From a virus: a stretch of 29,606 nt of DNA. The notes beneath the pieces were generated by a model, which saw nothing but the letters and a program-made list of their open reading frames with translations, was not told where the DNA came from and ran no database searches. The stretch is from IMG/VR virus record IMGVR_UViG_3300033991_000127, positions 1 to 29,606 of that record, one strand, 5' to 3'. The translations under genes and the position numbers were made by a program. Positions 1 to 8,330 of this stretch are shown here, one piece after another; the stretch's first letter is position 1, and each line of letters begins with the position of its first letter.

Positions 1-800
1 GATGAAATTGTATATCTCATTATTTTGTTTGTTTTCTTTGAGATTGTCTCTACCAAAGCAGTTTGTTCTGCTATTATCCTTCCAAAATTGATTATTCTGA
101 ATAATGTGTCTGAAATTGTATTGTTTTCGGTAATCATCTTTAATGGTTTTTTGGAGCATAATTCTGCTAAAGCGATGGTTTCTGAAAGATATTCATGAAG
201 AATACTAGCAAGAATCGCCGAATCTGAAAAGGTTAATGATTCTGTTTTTATGCTACTTATTGCTTTGCTTGTTGTTTCTATAAGCGTTTTGCTATCAATA
301 ACAGATTTGTTGCTTTGTAATACTTTGATGTCAGAAATAGCAAAAATTTCATCATCAAATTTGTTCGTATGTATCGATTTTATATCTGTTAGTATAGAAG
401 ATTCTATCAACGACCTGATAAATGTTTTCAATGATAATATAGAGTCTGAAAGTGAAAGTGAATCTATCTGTAATTTTTTCATCTGTTCTGATAATTTGTC
501 GGTGATTGATAGGATTTCATTTTTGATTGTTTTGAGCAATATGATTCGTTTGTCATCTACTGTCAGGGCTTCGATTCTAGTCGCTAATGTTTTTCTTAAA
601 ACAATTCCAGTTATTGTTGAAGATTCCAATATTATTTGAGATTTGATGATGCTTTTCAATATGACATCGCTTAAATTTGTGCTTTCAAGAAGTGGGATAT
701 TCGCCTGTTTTATAGCCATATCTGATGGTGCTAAATTTTCCAATCTTAAAATCTGTGAAAACTTAATTGTGTTGTCTATGTTTGTTAGTGTTTCGCTACA
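1..800 (-). repeat. 18-20 residue protein repeats in fibre C-terminal region
   Basis: Codons 288-553 of the methyltransferase/fibre gene encode about 14 degenerate units that begin with E/D-S/T and carry a hydrophobic-(S/T)-D/E core, for example ESTNLSDVILK, DSLSLSDSILS, ESLTFSDSAIL and TENNTISDTLF. Regular hydrophobic spacing suggests an elongated repeat fold such as a solenoid or fibre shaft. The array is cut by the window edge, so its full length is unknown. Confidence 0.75.
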
Positions 801-1661
801 AGTTTGACTATATTCTTCACCACCAACTTCAGTATAAGTAATCCTCACAGGCAACCAATCTACATATAATGTGTGACCTATTGTCGGCAAAACCTCTGAT
901 TTTCCTATTATAAATCCATATTTTACTAATTCTCCATTTGCCACGCTTATTTCAACTTGGTCTAAAAAGTTCAATTTATCTGTTAATGAGGTTATTGTCT
1001 GTTCTAGATATTGCAGTCTGAATGCTGAAGTCATTTCTGTTTCTAAATCCATCCATTTTGCCTTGAATTTGAATTTCTCTTTATTTGCTTCTATATAACT
1101 ATAATCTTTATAGGAACTTGTATAATAATAGCTTGAAATAATGATTATTCCGTTTTCTGACAGTAATTCAGATATGCTTTCTATATAAGCTAGAACTTCT
1201 GACATGTTTGCAAATATCTCTCCTAAAAGATTGTTCATTATCAGTATGACATCAAATGAACCTTTGGAAAAATTTAATTCTTTGGCATCCATAAGAAAGA
1301 CATTTAATCCTCTCTGCTTACAAATGTCAATCATAACTTGGGAAGTGTCGACTCCTGTATAATCACATGATTTTTTATCTTTCAAATATACCCCAAATCT
1401 TCCAGTTCCACAACCCAATTCTAGAACTTTCGCTTTGTTTGGAATCTTGTTTATAAGATATTTTTCTTCCTTTCCCCACCAATCTGGATTAGACAATACA
1501 AATTGATTTATGAAAACTCTTCCTGTATTCTCATCGTAGTATCCATCTTCCTCAGTATAATGAACCTCGTTTTCTTCAAAGTCGGTTGTAAGAAGGTCGT
1601 CTCCCCATTTGTTCCAATAGTTAGAAACTGCACTTTCCCAGAGTTCGTTTATAGTGGTCAT
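1..1661 (-). CDS. SAM methyltransferase fused to fibre-like repeat protein (partial, runs off left edge)
   Basis: An open frame of 553 codons with no stop reaches the left edge. Residues 1-257 form a class I SAM-dependent methyltransferase: motif I VLELGCGTG at 79-87, YTGVDTS (acidic ribose-binding residue) at 101-107, and motif IV-like FDVILIMNN at 136-144. Residues 265-278 (LYVDWLPVRITYTE) look like the closing strands of a phage fibre beta-sandwich domain, not like methyltransferase sequence. From about residue 288 onward the protein is an array of 18-20 residue repeats. The ATG at 1661 lies 1 nt after the stop of the Hint/fibre gene. Methyl acceptor is unknown. A methyltransferase at the N-terminus of a fibre-type protein is unusual; it may have been inserted into a fibre gene (see findings). 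Domain assignment is firm, the biological role is inference. Confidence 0.85.
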   Translation of the reverse strand, partial: MTTINELWESAVSNYWNKWGDDLLTTDFEENEVHYTEEDGYYDENTGRVFINQFVLSNPDWWGKEEKYLINKIPNKAKVLELGCGTGRFGVYLKDKKSCDYTGVDTSQVMIDICKQRGLNVFLMDAKELNFSKGSFDVILIMNNLLGEIFANMSEVLAYIESISELLSENGIIIISSYYYTSSYKDYSYIEANKEKFKFKAKWMDLETEMTSAFRLQYLEQTITSLTDKLNFLDQVEISVANGELVKYGFIIGKSEVLPTIGHTLYVDWLPVRITYTEVGGEEYSQTCSETLTNIDNTIKFSQILRLENLAPSDMAIKQANIPLLESTNLSDVILKSIIKSQIILESSTITGIVLRKTLATRIEALTVDDKRIILLKTIKNEILSITDKLSEQMKKLQIDSLSLSDSILSLKTFIRSLIESSILTDIKSIHTNKFDDEIFAISDIKVLQSNKSVIDSKTLIETTSKAISSIKTESLTFSDSAILASILHEYLSETIALAELCSKKPLKMITENNTISDTLFRIINFGRIIAEQTALVETISKKTNKIMRYTIS

Positions 1662-1662
1662 A

Positions 1663-2382
1663 TCAGGTCTTCGAAAGGTTATGTATCAATAAATCTCCTG
1701 AATAGAAATTTTCCAGTTCGGTCTCGATGTTGTAAACTATTCCTTTATATTCTCTAGCATTTGGCTGGATTTCAAATACTTCTTTCCACTGGTTATCTAT
1801 CCATATCTTATGGTTTCCAGCAAATTCTATATCTTTATAAATATGAATCATCCAAGTTCCAAAATGAATAGTTCTTGCCTTTATCTTAGTGAACACTTTC
1901 CTTCCATTTTCATCTCCGATTACATATTCTCCTATTTTTAAGTCTTCTATATTTTTCAATCCATTAGGAGTTAAAATTTGAGTTCCTTTCTTAAAACATC
2001 CAGATGAAACATAGGAAACGATTTTGGTTTTAAAATTAGTATTATTCAAAAGAGTCCACGTCCATGTTCTATCTGATGTCCTGTCATAATAATCCAAAGT
2101 TTCATAAAGATAGGGGGTTGTGTTTGTAACATATGTCCAACTTGAGCCACCATTGACACTATAATAAAGTGTTATTGTATGACCACTTACATTAGTATAT
2201 CTTTCTATGCCGATTTCTACAGTGTCTATTGTTTCATCGGTTCCTGTAATTCCATAGTCTCCATATTCGTTTGTTAGTGCAGTCGTAGTTGTATAAGCTC
2301 TTACATTATTTGAAGAATAAGCATTCTGTGGATTAGTCCAAGACCCAGAATTTGAACTGGGAGAATATACTGTTTGTGTCAT
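1663..2382 (-). CDS. Tail-fibre-like protein with C-terminal Hint (intein-like) domain
   Basis: Numbered from an in-frame GTG at 2391, residues 4-131 are a Ser/Thr/Tyr-rich beta-sandwich domain of the type found in phage fibre or baseplate proteins (WTNPQNAY near the start, NNTNFKTKIVSYVSSG at the end). At Cys132 a Hint autoprocessing domain begins: CFKKGTQILTPNGLKNIEDL (block A), NHKIW with His194 (block B) and NFYSGDLLIHN ending in His237-Asn238 (blocks F/G). Only LSKT follows before the stop. Residue +1 after Asn is Leu, not Cys/Ser/Thr, which matches A-type bacterial intein-like (BIL) domains rather than classical inteins. No endonuclease insert is present. The chosen start is ATG 2382, 4 nt after a GTGAT ribosome site. 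The product may cleave or cross-ligate itself on the virion; this is inferred. Confidence 0.85.
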   Translation of the reverse strand: MTQTVYSPSSNSGSWTNPQNAYSSNNVRAYTTTTALTNEYGDYGITGTDETIDTVEIGIERYTNVSGHTITLYYSVNGGSSWTYVTNTTPYLYETLDYYDRTSDRTWTWTLLNNTNFKTKIVSYVSSGCFKKGTQILTPNGLKNIEDLKIGEYVIGDENGRKVFTKIKARTIHFGTWMIHIYKDIEFAGNHKIWIDNQWKEVFEIQPNAREYKGIVYNIETELENFYSGDLLIHNLSKT

Positions 2383-2429
2383 TTCTATCACTAATAAAAA
2401 TAGAAAATTCTAAAATAAACCCCTTTTTA

Positions 2430-2900
2430 TTATGTGTATTGGACTTTATGTGTTAGTTGCAATGAGTCTCCGCTTGCCACATTTATTGCTGAAAATGTCG
2501 CCCTTGCCGCCAATGTTCCGCTTGATGCCAAATCAAATATTCCAGCTTCCGTTATTGCAGTTGCCGCGTTAAAATTGAATGTTGCTACTAATTGGGCTGT
2601 ATCGTTAGTTGTCGTGGTTGTTACTCGGCTACATGTTGCTGAAGCCCTGTCTCCTGCTTGTGCTGCCAAGTCTGTATCTGCTGCTGCCGGTGTCGTTGTT
2701 CCAGTTCCTATAGCTAGTGCTGTAAATGCCTGGCTGACCCCTCCGTTGAACAATCCTGCTACCTGAGCCTTGCCTGTGGTCACAACCAAGTTTGGAACAT
2801 CTATCTCTTCAATTGGCATACCATTTCTATAATGAATAAAATTTATGTGACCTTTCATTCCAACGTTTTCAAATCCTCTATTATATTTATCAAAATCCAT
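2430..2900 (-). CDS. Small phage structural protein (fibre/baseplate-associated type)
   Basis: This 156-residue protein has an N-terminal arm followed by a compact Ala/Thr/Gly-rich beta domain: a NLVVTTGKAQVAGLFNGG segment, ALAIGTGTTTPAAADTDL, then ITEAGIFDL and DSLQLTHKVQY at the C-terminus. That pattern is common in small virion proteins encoded near tail fibres of tailed viruses; no enzymatic motif is visible. AGGTGAATCC precedes the ATG at 2900. It lies directly upstream of the Hint/fibre gene, consistent with a fibre or fibre-attachment role. The exact virion location cannot be told. Confidence 0.7.
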   Translation of the reverse strand: MDFDKYNRGFENVGMKGHINFIHYRNGMPIEEIDVPNLVVTTGKAQVAGLFNGGVSQAFTALAIGTGTTTPAAADTDLAAQAGDRASATCSRVTTTTTNDTAQLVATFNFNAATAITEAGIFDLASSGTLAARATFSAINVASGDSLQLTHKVQYT

Positions 2901-2911
2901 GGATTCACCTA

Positions 2912-3811
2912 TTATATTATTTTATCTTTCGTATTTATAAAGTTAATGTAAGCTTTCATGCCCCCTTCTAGGCTTCTGGGTATTGTCTTGAATTCAGCAA
3001 AAAATCTGCTCGTATCCGCTACTGTCTTTTCTACATACGTGCTGGGTTTCTCCACATAAATCGGCTTAAGTATGGTATCCAAATGCATGTTTATTATTTC
3101 TATCAGCTTGTTGAAGCTGTATGCCTTTCCGGTGCCCAGATTGTAAATCGGATATTTTAATTCCTTTTCAGCACCTTCAATCAGTGCATCAACTATATCA
3201 TCTATGTAGATAAAATCCCTTCTTTGCGAACCGTCCCCCCATATTACTGGTTGCTTGTCGTTTAGCATGTCCCTTAAAAACAATGTAACCGCACTTGAAA
3301 TGTCTCCTTTATGTGCTTCTCCCATTCCATATCCTGCGAATATTCTGAATCCGACTGAACTAACATCCCAAGCCAGTCTAGCCATTGTTTCGCATATTTT
3401 CTTGCCTAACCCATATAAATTATTGGGATATGTTTCACAATCCTCATCAAATGGCAAGGTGTTTCCATAAATGTTTCCGGAACTGGGATATATTAATTTG
3501 GCATTATTTCCTCTAGCTACATCTATTGCAGCATTCATTCCCATTATAGTTGCATGCAACGAATTGAGTGGGTCTTTATTATATTGTATTACCGAACAAG
3601 GTCCAGCAAAATAAAAGACATAATCTACTTTTTCATTTATGTTCATATGCATAATATCTTGATTATAAAAAATAACGCCATTGGGTATATTTTCTTTTTT
3701 TCCAAACGAAAGATTATCTATTCCAATTACTTTATATCCTCTTTTTAATAATCCTTTGCATAGATTCTGACCTATGAATCCAGCACATCCTAAAACCAAT
3801 GCGGTTTTCAT
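2912..3811 (-). CDS. NAD-dependent nucleotide-sugar epimerase/dehydratase
   Basis: An extended short-chain dehydrogenase/reductase of 299 residues. The N-terminal Rossmann motif is GCAGFIGQNL (GxxGxxG), the active site has PSSGNIYG and the YGLGK (YxxxK) pair, and DGSQRRDFIYIDD with the later YNLGTGKAYS stretch is the substrate-binding region of UDP-glucose 4-epimerase/dTDP-glucose 4,6-dehydratase relatives. The likely reaction is epimerisation or 4,6-dehydration of a nucleotide sugar in the cytoplasm. The start is ATG 3811, which overlaps the upstream stop as ATGA and follows GGGGGAG at good spacing; an upstream in-frame ATG would add ten residues. Neighbouring glycosyltransferases suggest it makes a sugar donor. 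The exact sugar is unknown. Confidence 0.88.
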   Translation of the reverse strand: MKTALVLGCAGFIGQNLCKGLLKRGYKVIGIDNLSFGKKENIPNGVIFYNQDIMHMNINEKVDYVFYFAGPCSVIQYNKDPLNSLHATIMGMNAAIDVARGNNAKLIYPSSGNIYGNTLPFDEDCETYPNNLYGLGKKICETMARLAWDVSSVGFRIFAGYGMGEAHKGDISSAVTLFLRDMLNDKQPVIWGDGSQRRDFIYIDDIVDALIEGAEKELKYPIYNLGTGKAYSFNKLIEIINMHLDTILKPIYVEKPSTYVEKTVADTSRFFAEFKTIPRSLEGGMKAYINFINTKDKII

Positions 3812-4788
3812 AAGCATCTCCCCCATCTCGCAAGGCATCTCTTGCAGTGGTCGAACTCTTCAGTGTCTTCTTTTGCTTCGAACTTGTCCAACGGCATTGC
3901 ATTCAGTTTAAATATCTTTCTTCTCAAGTCCTCCCATTTGTCGCTCCTCCACATATCTATAAAACTCTCCTCATATAGGTTTCCCATATTATATTCATAT
4001 TGGGGAACATCATATCCTTCTCCGAGATGCCATGATTTCCATGTGCCGTCTTTTGTGTTTTCTATGCTCTGATACACATAGTCGCATGGATAAACTGTCC
4101 CATCATAGGCTATTATCGGATTCGAAAATGCCCTAAAACATGGTCTCTGCTGCATTTTGACTGGAGACGTCATGCATCTGACCTGAAGATTGTTGCACAT
4201 GTTTATTATCCTTGCCATCCTGTCTTCAAAATCTTCCATTCGAAAAACACTCAGTTCCTCTTCAAGATGTTTTGTGAAATACATCGGATAGAAAAGTATT
4301 ATATTTGCATTTATAATATGGCAGAGATTGATTAACTCCTCTGTCCTATCTAGGCTATTTCTCATTAACAGATGGTTGATGTTGATGTTCAAGTCTGTTC
4401 TTTTGGCTTTTAATTTCATTATATTTTCAATCACATTTTGACATTCTTCGTGTCCTTCATCTACAGATATATGAAGTGTTGAATTTTGTGGAATTAATTT
4501 CATATTTTCATCAGTTATTAAAGAAGCGTTAGTAGTTAATGAAGAATCGATTTTTGAGTTCATAAAATAATTGAGAGATTTTTCTAAATCCTTATAGCAA
4601 AATGGGTCTCCTAGTGCTCCGATAGCTATATTTCTAGCCCAAGGAAGTTTTTCTGCTAAAGTCTTCAAGTCTTCGAATGGTCTTTGACCGAATGGTTTTT
4701 TCATCTGTCTTTTGATGCACATTTTACATTTGAAATTACAATCATGATTGACATCTATTATATAATTTAATGGAAGTGGGCAGTTCAT
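3808..4788 (-). CDS. Radical SAM/SPASM-domain enzyme (copy 1)
   Basis: The [4Fe-4S]-binding CxxxCxxC motif appears as CNFKCKMC near residue 20. The second radical SAM element reads GALGDPF instead of the usual GGEP. The C-terminus has a Cys-rich SPASM-type region (RPCFRAF, VYPCDYVY, HCKRCLARWGRC) that would hold auxiliary iron-sulfur clusters. The family performs radical chemistry on peptides or sugars. The ATG at 4788 overlaps the upstream stop (TAATG) and is preceded by AGGTGG 6 nt away, so it is preferred over the GTG at 4797. Context in a sugar cluster favours a sugar substrate, but peptide modification of a virion protein cannot be excluded. It shares the ALGDPF variant with the second radical SAM gene at 8320-9510. 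Confidence 0.88.
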   Translation of the reverse strand: MNCPLPLNYIIDVNHDCNFKCKMCIKRQMKKPFGQRPFEDLKTLAEKLPWARNIAIGALGDPFCYKDLEKSLNYFMNSKIDSSLTTNASLITDENMKLIPQNSTLHISVDEGHEECQNVIENIMKLKAKRTDLNININHLLMRNSLDRTEELINLCHIINANIILFYPMYFTKHLEEELSVFRMEDFEDRMARIINMCNNLQVRCMTSPVKMQQRPCFRAFSNPIIAYDGTVYPCDYVYQSIENTKDGTWKSWHLGEGYDVPQYEYNMGNLYEESFIDMWRSDKWEDLRRKIFKLNAMPLDKFEAKEDTEEFDHCKRCLARWGRCL

Positions 4789-5915
4789 TACATCCACCTA
4801 TAGATGATTTTGCTCCATATTCTCATCGCCCTTATCATCCTCTTGAAGTATATCTCAACCTCTGGATGAAACTTATTCTTTGTAACTTTCTCTATATAAT
4901 CTGTCATTTTAATATAGCCATCATTATAGCTTGTACAGTCCAAATTAGCATCAATAATCATCTTTACTGTCTTATCGTTCAATACTATTCCAGAAAATTC
5001 CGCCTTCAAGTCTTTATTATAGTCGTGGGTGTTTCTTCTATGTTCTGCTAATGGTATTCCAAACGAGACCGTATGACCTAAAGCATGAGATATTTTCTGC
5101 AGTATGAATCCAGACCAAATATCATCAAATCTGTCGATTTTGTTTTCGTAAATTGCCGTATCTTGAAATAGCAAATAATATGCTGGTAGAACCTCCTTTA
5201 AGAAAGCAGTATTTTGAGTATTAATTGGAATGAAATGATGTAGTGAAAGAGCATATCTTTTTATCAAATTATTTATCTTATTGCTGACCAAATCTGGATA
5301 TATTATATTGGTATAGCTGTCTACGTCTGGCTTGTTTGTCCAAAGTCCCATATTTAGAACTACTTTGTTTTTGTTCTCTATGGAGTTGACAAATTCGTCT
5401 GAATATATCTCCGAAATCGGATATCCCCTCATATAAATAGGACTATGATTACACCCTAGCATATTACATGGATTGACCGTTCTGTTTGGAGAAAAAACAG
5501 TTGGCGTTTTATCAGTAAAGGCATTAATATGCTCTCCCAACCAGTCCCCAGTTGGATAGTTGTCGTCATCTATGGTTATTATCACATCAGAACCAAGTTC
5601 TAAAGCCCTTAGATAACCGAAATTCCTTCTTCTAACGCTTTGATAGGGAATTGCAAACCCAACTTCCTCTTTTAGCTTCGGATAATGCTCGTTAATCCAA
5701 GATTCTTGCTTTTTTATATTAAAAAACTCTATGGTTCCATCTTTTCCATAATCAAAGAACTTGTCCAAGATGTAATGACCGCTTTCTTCTGGTGTTTTTG
5801 TATCACCGACTATGATTATATTCCAGTCCTTATGACCATACTTTTCAAGATTGGGAACATACTCATCTAAAAATCTCGGTAAATTAATCGTTGTTGTAAC
5901 TATACTCGTCTTCAT
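4788..5915 (-). CDS. GT-A-type glycosyltransferase, resembling reversibly glycosylated polypeptide/STELLO families
   Basis: The protein starts with a nucleotide-binding strand (MKTSIVTTTINLPRFLDEY) and carries SVRRRNFGYLRALELGSDVI followed by TIDDDNYP, an acidic DDD metal/nucleotide-sugar motif of GT-A folds. The surrounding sequence resembles reversibly glycosylated polypeptides (UDP-arabinopyranose mutases) and STELLO proteins more than ordinary GT2 enzymes. The role is either sugar transfer or sugar-nucleotide mutase activity in glycan assembly. The start at ATG 5915 is chosen because GAGGAG lies 7-8 nt upstream; it overlaps the previous gene by 32 nt. An upstream in-frame start would add 13 residues. 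The subfamily assignment is moderate. Confidence 0.72.
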   Translation of the reverse strand: MKTSIVTTTINLPRFLDEYVPNLEKYGHKDWNIIIVGDTKTPEESGHYILDKFFDYGKDGTIEFFNIKKQESWINEHYPKLKEEVGFAIPYQSVRRRNFGYLRALELGSDVIITIDDDNYPTGDWLGEHINAFTDKTPTVFSPNRTVNPCNMLGCNHSPIYMRGYPISEIYSDEFVNSIENKNKVVLNMGLWTNKPDVDSYTNIIYPDLVSNKINNLIKRYALSLHHFIPINTQNTAFLKEVLPAYYLLFQDTAIYENKIDRFDDIWSGFILQKISHALGHTVSFGIPLAEHRRNTHDYNKDLKAEFSGIVLNDKTVKMIIDANLDCTSYNDGYIKMTDYIEKVTKNKFHPEVEIYFKRMIRAMRIWSKIIYRWM

Positions 5916-6996
5916 GCCACATCTCCTCAAATATTTTAGCATATCGTTTTCCAAATGCTTCCCAAGTAAGATTGTTTCTTATCCATTCTGCATCTTTTCT
6001 TCTATTACTTCTTTCTGTTTTCATATTTACTTCTGTTCCTAAAACTTTTATAACGTCTGCAAATTCAGAAATATCTTTTACTAAACCCAAATGATGTTTT
6101 ATTACTAAATTGGCAGCCACAAAATCAGGACTTACTATTATAGGACATCCTGTTACTGCAGCTTCAAAAGTAGTAGCCCAACCACCTTGGTCTAAAAATG
6201 GTCCAATATATACATCTGCTATATTATATAGGTCTCTCATTTCCTCGTCCGATTCAATATATCCTGTGAATATGACATCATCCATTACATCCAAGTCCAA
6301 TGCTTTGCTCATTACCTGCTGTTTGTATGGGTCTTTATCGTATCCAGCCAATACCAAAACTGCATTTGGAATCTTCTTCTTTACTTCTGCTAGTATCTCT
6401 ACTGCTGCTACTTGATTTTTAGTGAAGGTGATATATCCGGCTTCTAGAATTACAAATTTGTCTTTTAATTTATATTTTTCTCTCGTCTTTTTAGGATTTA
6501 CTTTTTCTGAGAAATAATCATATCTGACTCCTGGATAGTTGACTATCAAATCGTCCCTCTCATAGATTTTACTGCTTCTGTCTTTTTCATAATCTGTTAT
6601 TACAACTACCTTGTCTATATATTTATTTACTATGTCTTTATATAAACCTGGCAGTTTTTCTCCTCTCAATACTTCAAGTGGTGGTTCGTTTAATTGCCAA
6701 ACGGTTTTGAATTTTTTTGGAAAGACCATTAGTTCGCATGGATGATTGTGTGGATTAATTATATCAAATCTTGGCATTAGATTATGAAGCGTACCCACTA
6801 GTTTGTTTGTATCTAATCCAGTCTCTATTATTCTGGCTTCCTTTAATTCTTTTTTGAATTCTGGAATAGCTCGTTGGGTAAGTACGCATACTACAAAATT
6901 GTGGTCGGTAAGATAGTTAGCCAAGTGGACAATCTGCCTTTCTGCTCCTCCCCATACATAAATTTCCGGTTCAATTATCAAGATGCTCGGTTTCAT
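5884..6996 (-). CDS. GT4-type glycosyltransferase (GT-B fold)
   Basis: The N-terminus has the donor-independent GT4 signature GGAERQIVHLANYL. The C-terminal Rossmann domain contains KFVILEAGYITFTKNQ, a VLAGYDKDPY strand, VIFTGYIESDEEM and EAAVTGCPIIVS, corresponding to the E(x7)E-type nucleotide-sugar site (the first Glu is replaced within GPFLDQGGWATTFEAA). The protein is 370 residues, the normal length for the family, with no membrane segment. It likely transfers an activated sugar to a growing glycan. It begins with ATGA overlap to the upstream gene. The donor and acceptor cannot be read from sequence. Confidence 0.88.
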   Translation of the reverse strand: MKPSILIIEPEIYVWGGAERQIVHLANYLTDHNFVVCVLTQRAIPEFKKELKEARIIETGLDTNKLVGTLHNLMPRFDIINPHNHPCELMVFPKKFKTVWQLNEPPLEVLRGEKLPGLYKDIVNKYIDKVVVITDYEKDRSSKIYERDDLIVNYPGVRYDYFSEKVNPKKTREKYKLKDKFVILEAGYITFTKNQVAAVEILAEVKKKIPNAVLVLAGYDKDPYKQQVMSKALDLDVMDDVIFTGYIESDEEMRDLYNIADVYIGPFLDQGGWATTFEAAVTGCPIIVSPDFVAANLVIKHHLGLVKDISEFADVIKVLGTEVNMKTERSNRRKDAEWIRNNLTWEAFGKRYAKIFEEMWHEDEYSYNND

Positions 6997-7646
6997 TTTT
7001 TCACCTTCAAATAAGGAACAGTAGTAACTACTGGATGTGGTGCTCCATGCCTATATACATTCATTTCTCCTATTCTTATTCCATGGTCTGATGTGATTAC
7101 ATCCGGATTAATCTTTGAGTTCTTTATTTTTTCTAGTACATATCTGATTTCTTCCTTATATAGATTTTTTATTTCTTCCCAGCCATTTTTATTACCATAA
7201 TCTGTCACTAATTGATGGTCAAGAGGCATTCCGTGTCCAGACGTGCCCAGACTTTTTAAGAATTCTCTTCCCTTTGGGTTATTAAACGGTATATGCGACT
7301 GAAGAAAGTGTATAAGTATCCTTTTATCTGGATGTTTTTCGATTACTTTTTCTGCAAAAGTTATCTGCTCGTCTATCTTCAACATGGTGTCATAATCCCA
7401 CATCTTGTAAGCCTTGAAAAACGATTTTCCGAACATATCAACAAAATGTATTCCATGAATCAAAATGGTATCTGAATTGTCTCTTCCGAGCCAATGTGTT
7501 ATATACCATTGCTGTGTATCTAAACACCCATCATTGTCTATCATCATCAGTTTTCCTTCAAAAACATCATTGGCTTCTTTAAAACAATCATATCTGCATC
7601 CGTCTAATACTACCAATACTTTCCATTTTTCGTCTCTTGGATTCAT
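6993..7646 (-). CDS. Sulfatase/alkaline-phosphatase superfamily protein
   Basis: This 217-residue protein carries the N-terminal strand VLVVLDGCRYD (metal-binding Asp and the position of the nucleophile in this superfamily), IHFLQSHIPF in the middle, and ITSDHGIRIGE followed by HGAPHP near the C-terminus, which supply the second metal-site Asp/His residues. It is shorter than typical arylsulfatases (about 450 residues), but compact archaeal members of this type occur beside glycosyltransferases. It may transfer or remove phosphate or sulfate groups on a glycan. There is no signal peptide, so it acts in the cytoplasm. Both ends overlap neighbours as ATGA. The exact reaction is unknown. Confidence 0.75.
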   Translation of the reverse strand: MNPRDEKWKVLVVLDGCRYDCFKEANDVFEGKLMMIDNDGCLDTQQWYITHWLGRDNSDTILIHGIHFVDMFGKSFFKAYKMWDYDTMLKIDEQITFAEKVIEKHPDKRILIHFLQSHIPFNNPKGREFLKSLGTSGHGMPLDHQLVTDYGNKNGWEEIKNLYKEEIRYVLEKIKNSKINPDVITSDHGIRIGEMNVYRHGAPHPVVTTVPYLKVKK

Positions 7647-8191
7647 TTTTTTGCTACCACCCTAATCAATAATGGGTCTTCGTTTTTGTAAACAGACATC
7701 CCATGACCCTTCTTATAATATAATATCTCAAAACCATTATCAATTAATAACTTCAATAACCACTCTCCGTCTATTAGGTTTCTTTTATGTTTGGGAAACA
7801 ATTTAGGTTTATCTCCCTTGGCTCTACATTCTATTAAGAATAATCCTCTTGTCCATTTTACTAATTCTTCTACTTTCTTATTGCTAATAGAATTCAAGAA
7901 AAATCTTGTATAGACTATATCAAAACAACTAAAATCATAATTTGAGAAATCCTTTATATCGATTTTTGTAAATAAAACCCTTTTATTATCTTTTGGTTCG
8001 GTGGCATAGTCTACACCTAAAACAAGTTCCGCATGTTTTCCAAGAAAATAACTATCTCTGCCATTGCCGCATCCTATATCCAAAACCCAATCATTTTTTG
8101 TTATGTATTTACTACAGAATTTGGCAAAATTCGAGGGGTTTTTCTCGTCAAACTTCCTATAAAATTTCTCCCAATATTTTTTATTGTTCAT
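7643..8191 (-). CDS. Class I SAM-dependent methyltransferase
   Basis: Motif I is WVLDIGCGNGRDSYFL, followed by VLGVDYA (acidic motif II) and CFDIVYTRFFLNSI (motif IV). At 182 residues it is a minimal single-domain methyltransferase, most like the TehB/small-molecule group. Its place between a sulfatase-like gene and radical SAM/sugar genes suggests O-methylation of a sugar or of a glycan end, but the acceptor is not visible in the sequence. The ATG sits inside the 3' end of a 49-residue zinc-ribbon-like gene, indicating translational coupling. Confidence 0.85.
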   Translation of the reverse strand: MNNKKYWEKFYRKFDEKNPSNFAKFCSKYITKNDWVLDIGCGNGRDSYFLGKHAELVLGVDYATEPKDNKRVLFTKIDIKDFSNYDFSCFDIVYTRFFLNSISNKKVEELVKWTRGLFLIECRAKGDKPKLFPKHKRNLIDGEWLLKLLIDNGFEILYYKKGHGMSVYKNEDPLLIRVVAKK

Positions 8192-8330
8192 TTGGTATCA
8201 ACTCGTTTCCTATTATAGCTTGACAGTTTTCACATCTGCTAAAATTCTTACTAATTTTAGTAAATGGTCCTTTATGTTTCCACTCTCCCCTTCCTTCAGA
8301 ACATTTTCTAATTGTCGCCTTATCTCTCAT
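8181..8330 (-). CDS. Tiny zinc-ribbon-like protein, 49 aa
   Basis: A 49-codon frame reads MRDKATIRKCSEGRGEW at its start and SRCENCQAII near its end, giving Cys10, His19 and a CxxC pair (33/36) as a possible zinc site. The start follows GTGATATC (a good archaeal ribosome site) and overlaps the upstream radical SAM gene by 11 nt; the stop overlaps the next methyltransferase start. Size, spacing and coupling support a real gene. Function is unknown; it may be an accessory subunit of a neighbour. Confidence 0.65.
   Translation of the reverse strand: MRDKATIRKCSEGRGEWKHKGPFTKISKNFSRCENCQAIIGNELIPNEQ

Noticed and set aside
250-639. Open frame on the plus strand of 129 codons
   Set aside because: It lies antisense to the methyltransferase/fibre gene, is rich in Ser/Ile from reverse-read repeats, and has no ribosome site.
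1663-1996. Classical intein with homing endonuclease in the fibre gene
   Set aside because: The Hint domain is about 107 residues with no endonuclease insert and lacks a Cys/Ser/Thr at +1, so it is better called a BIL-like Hint domain.
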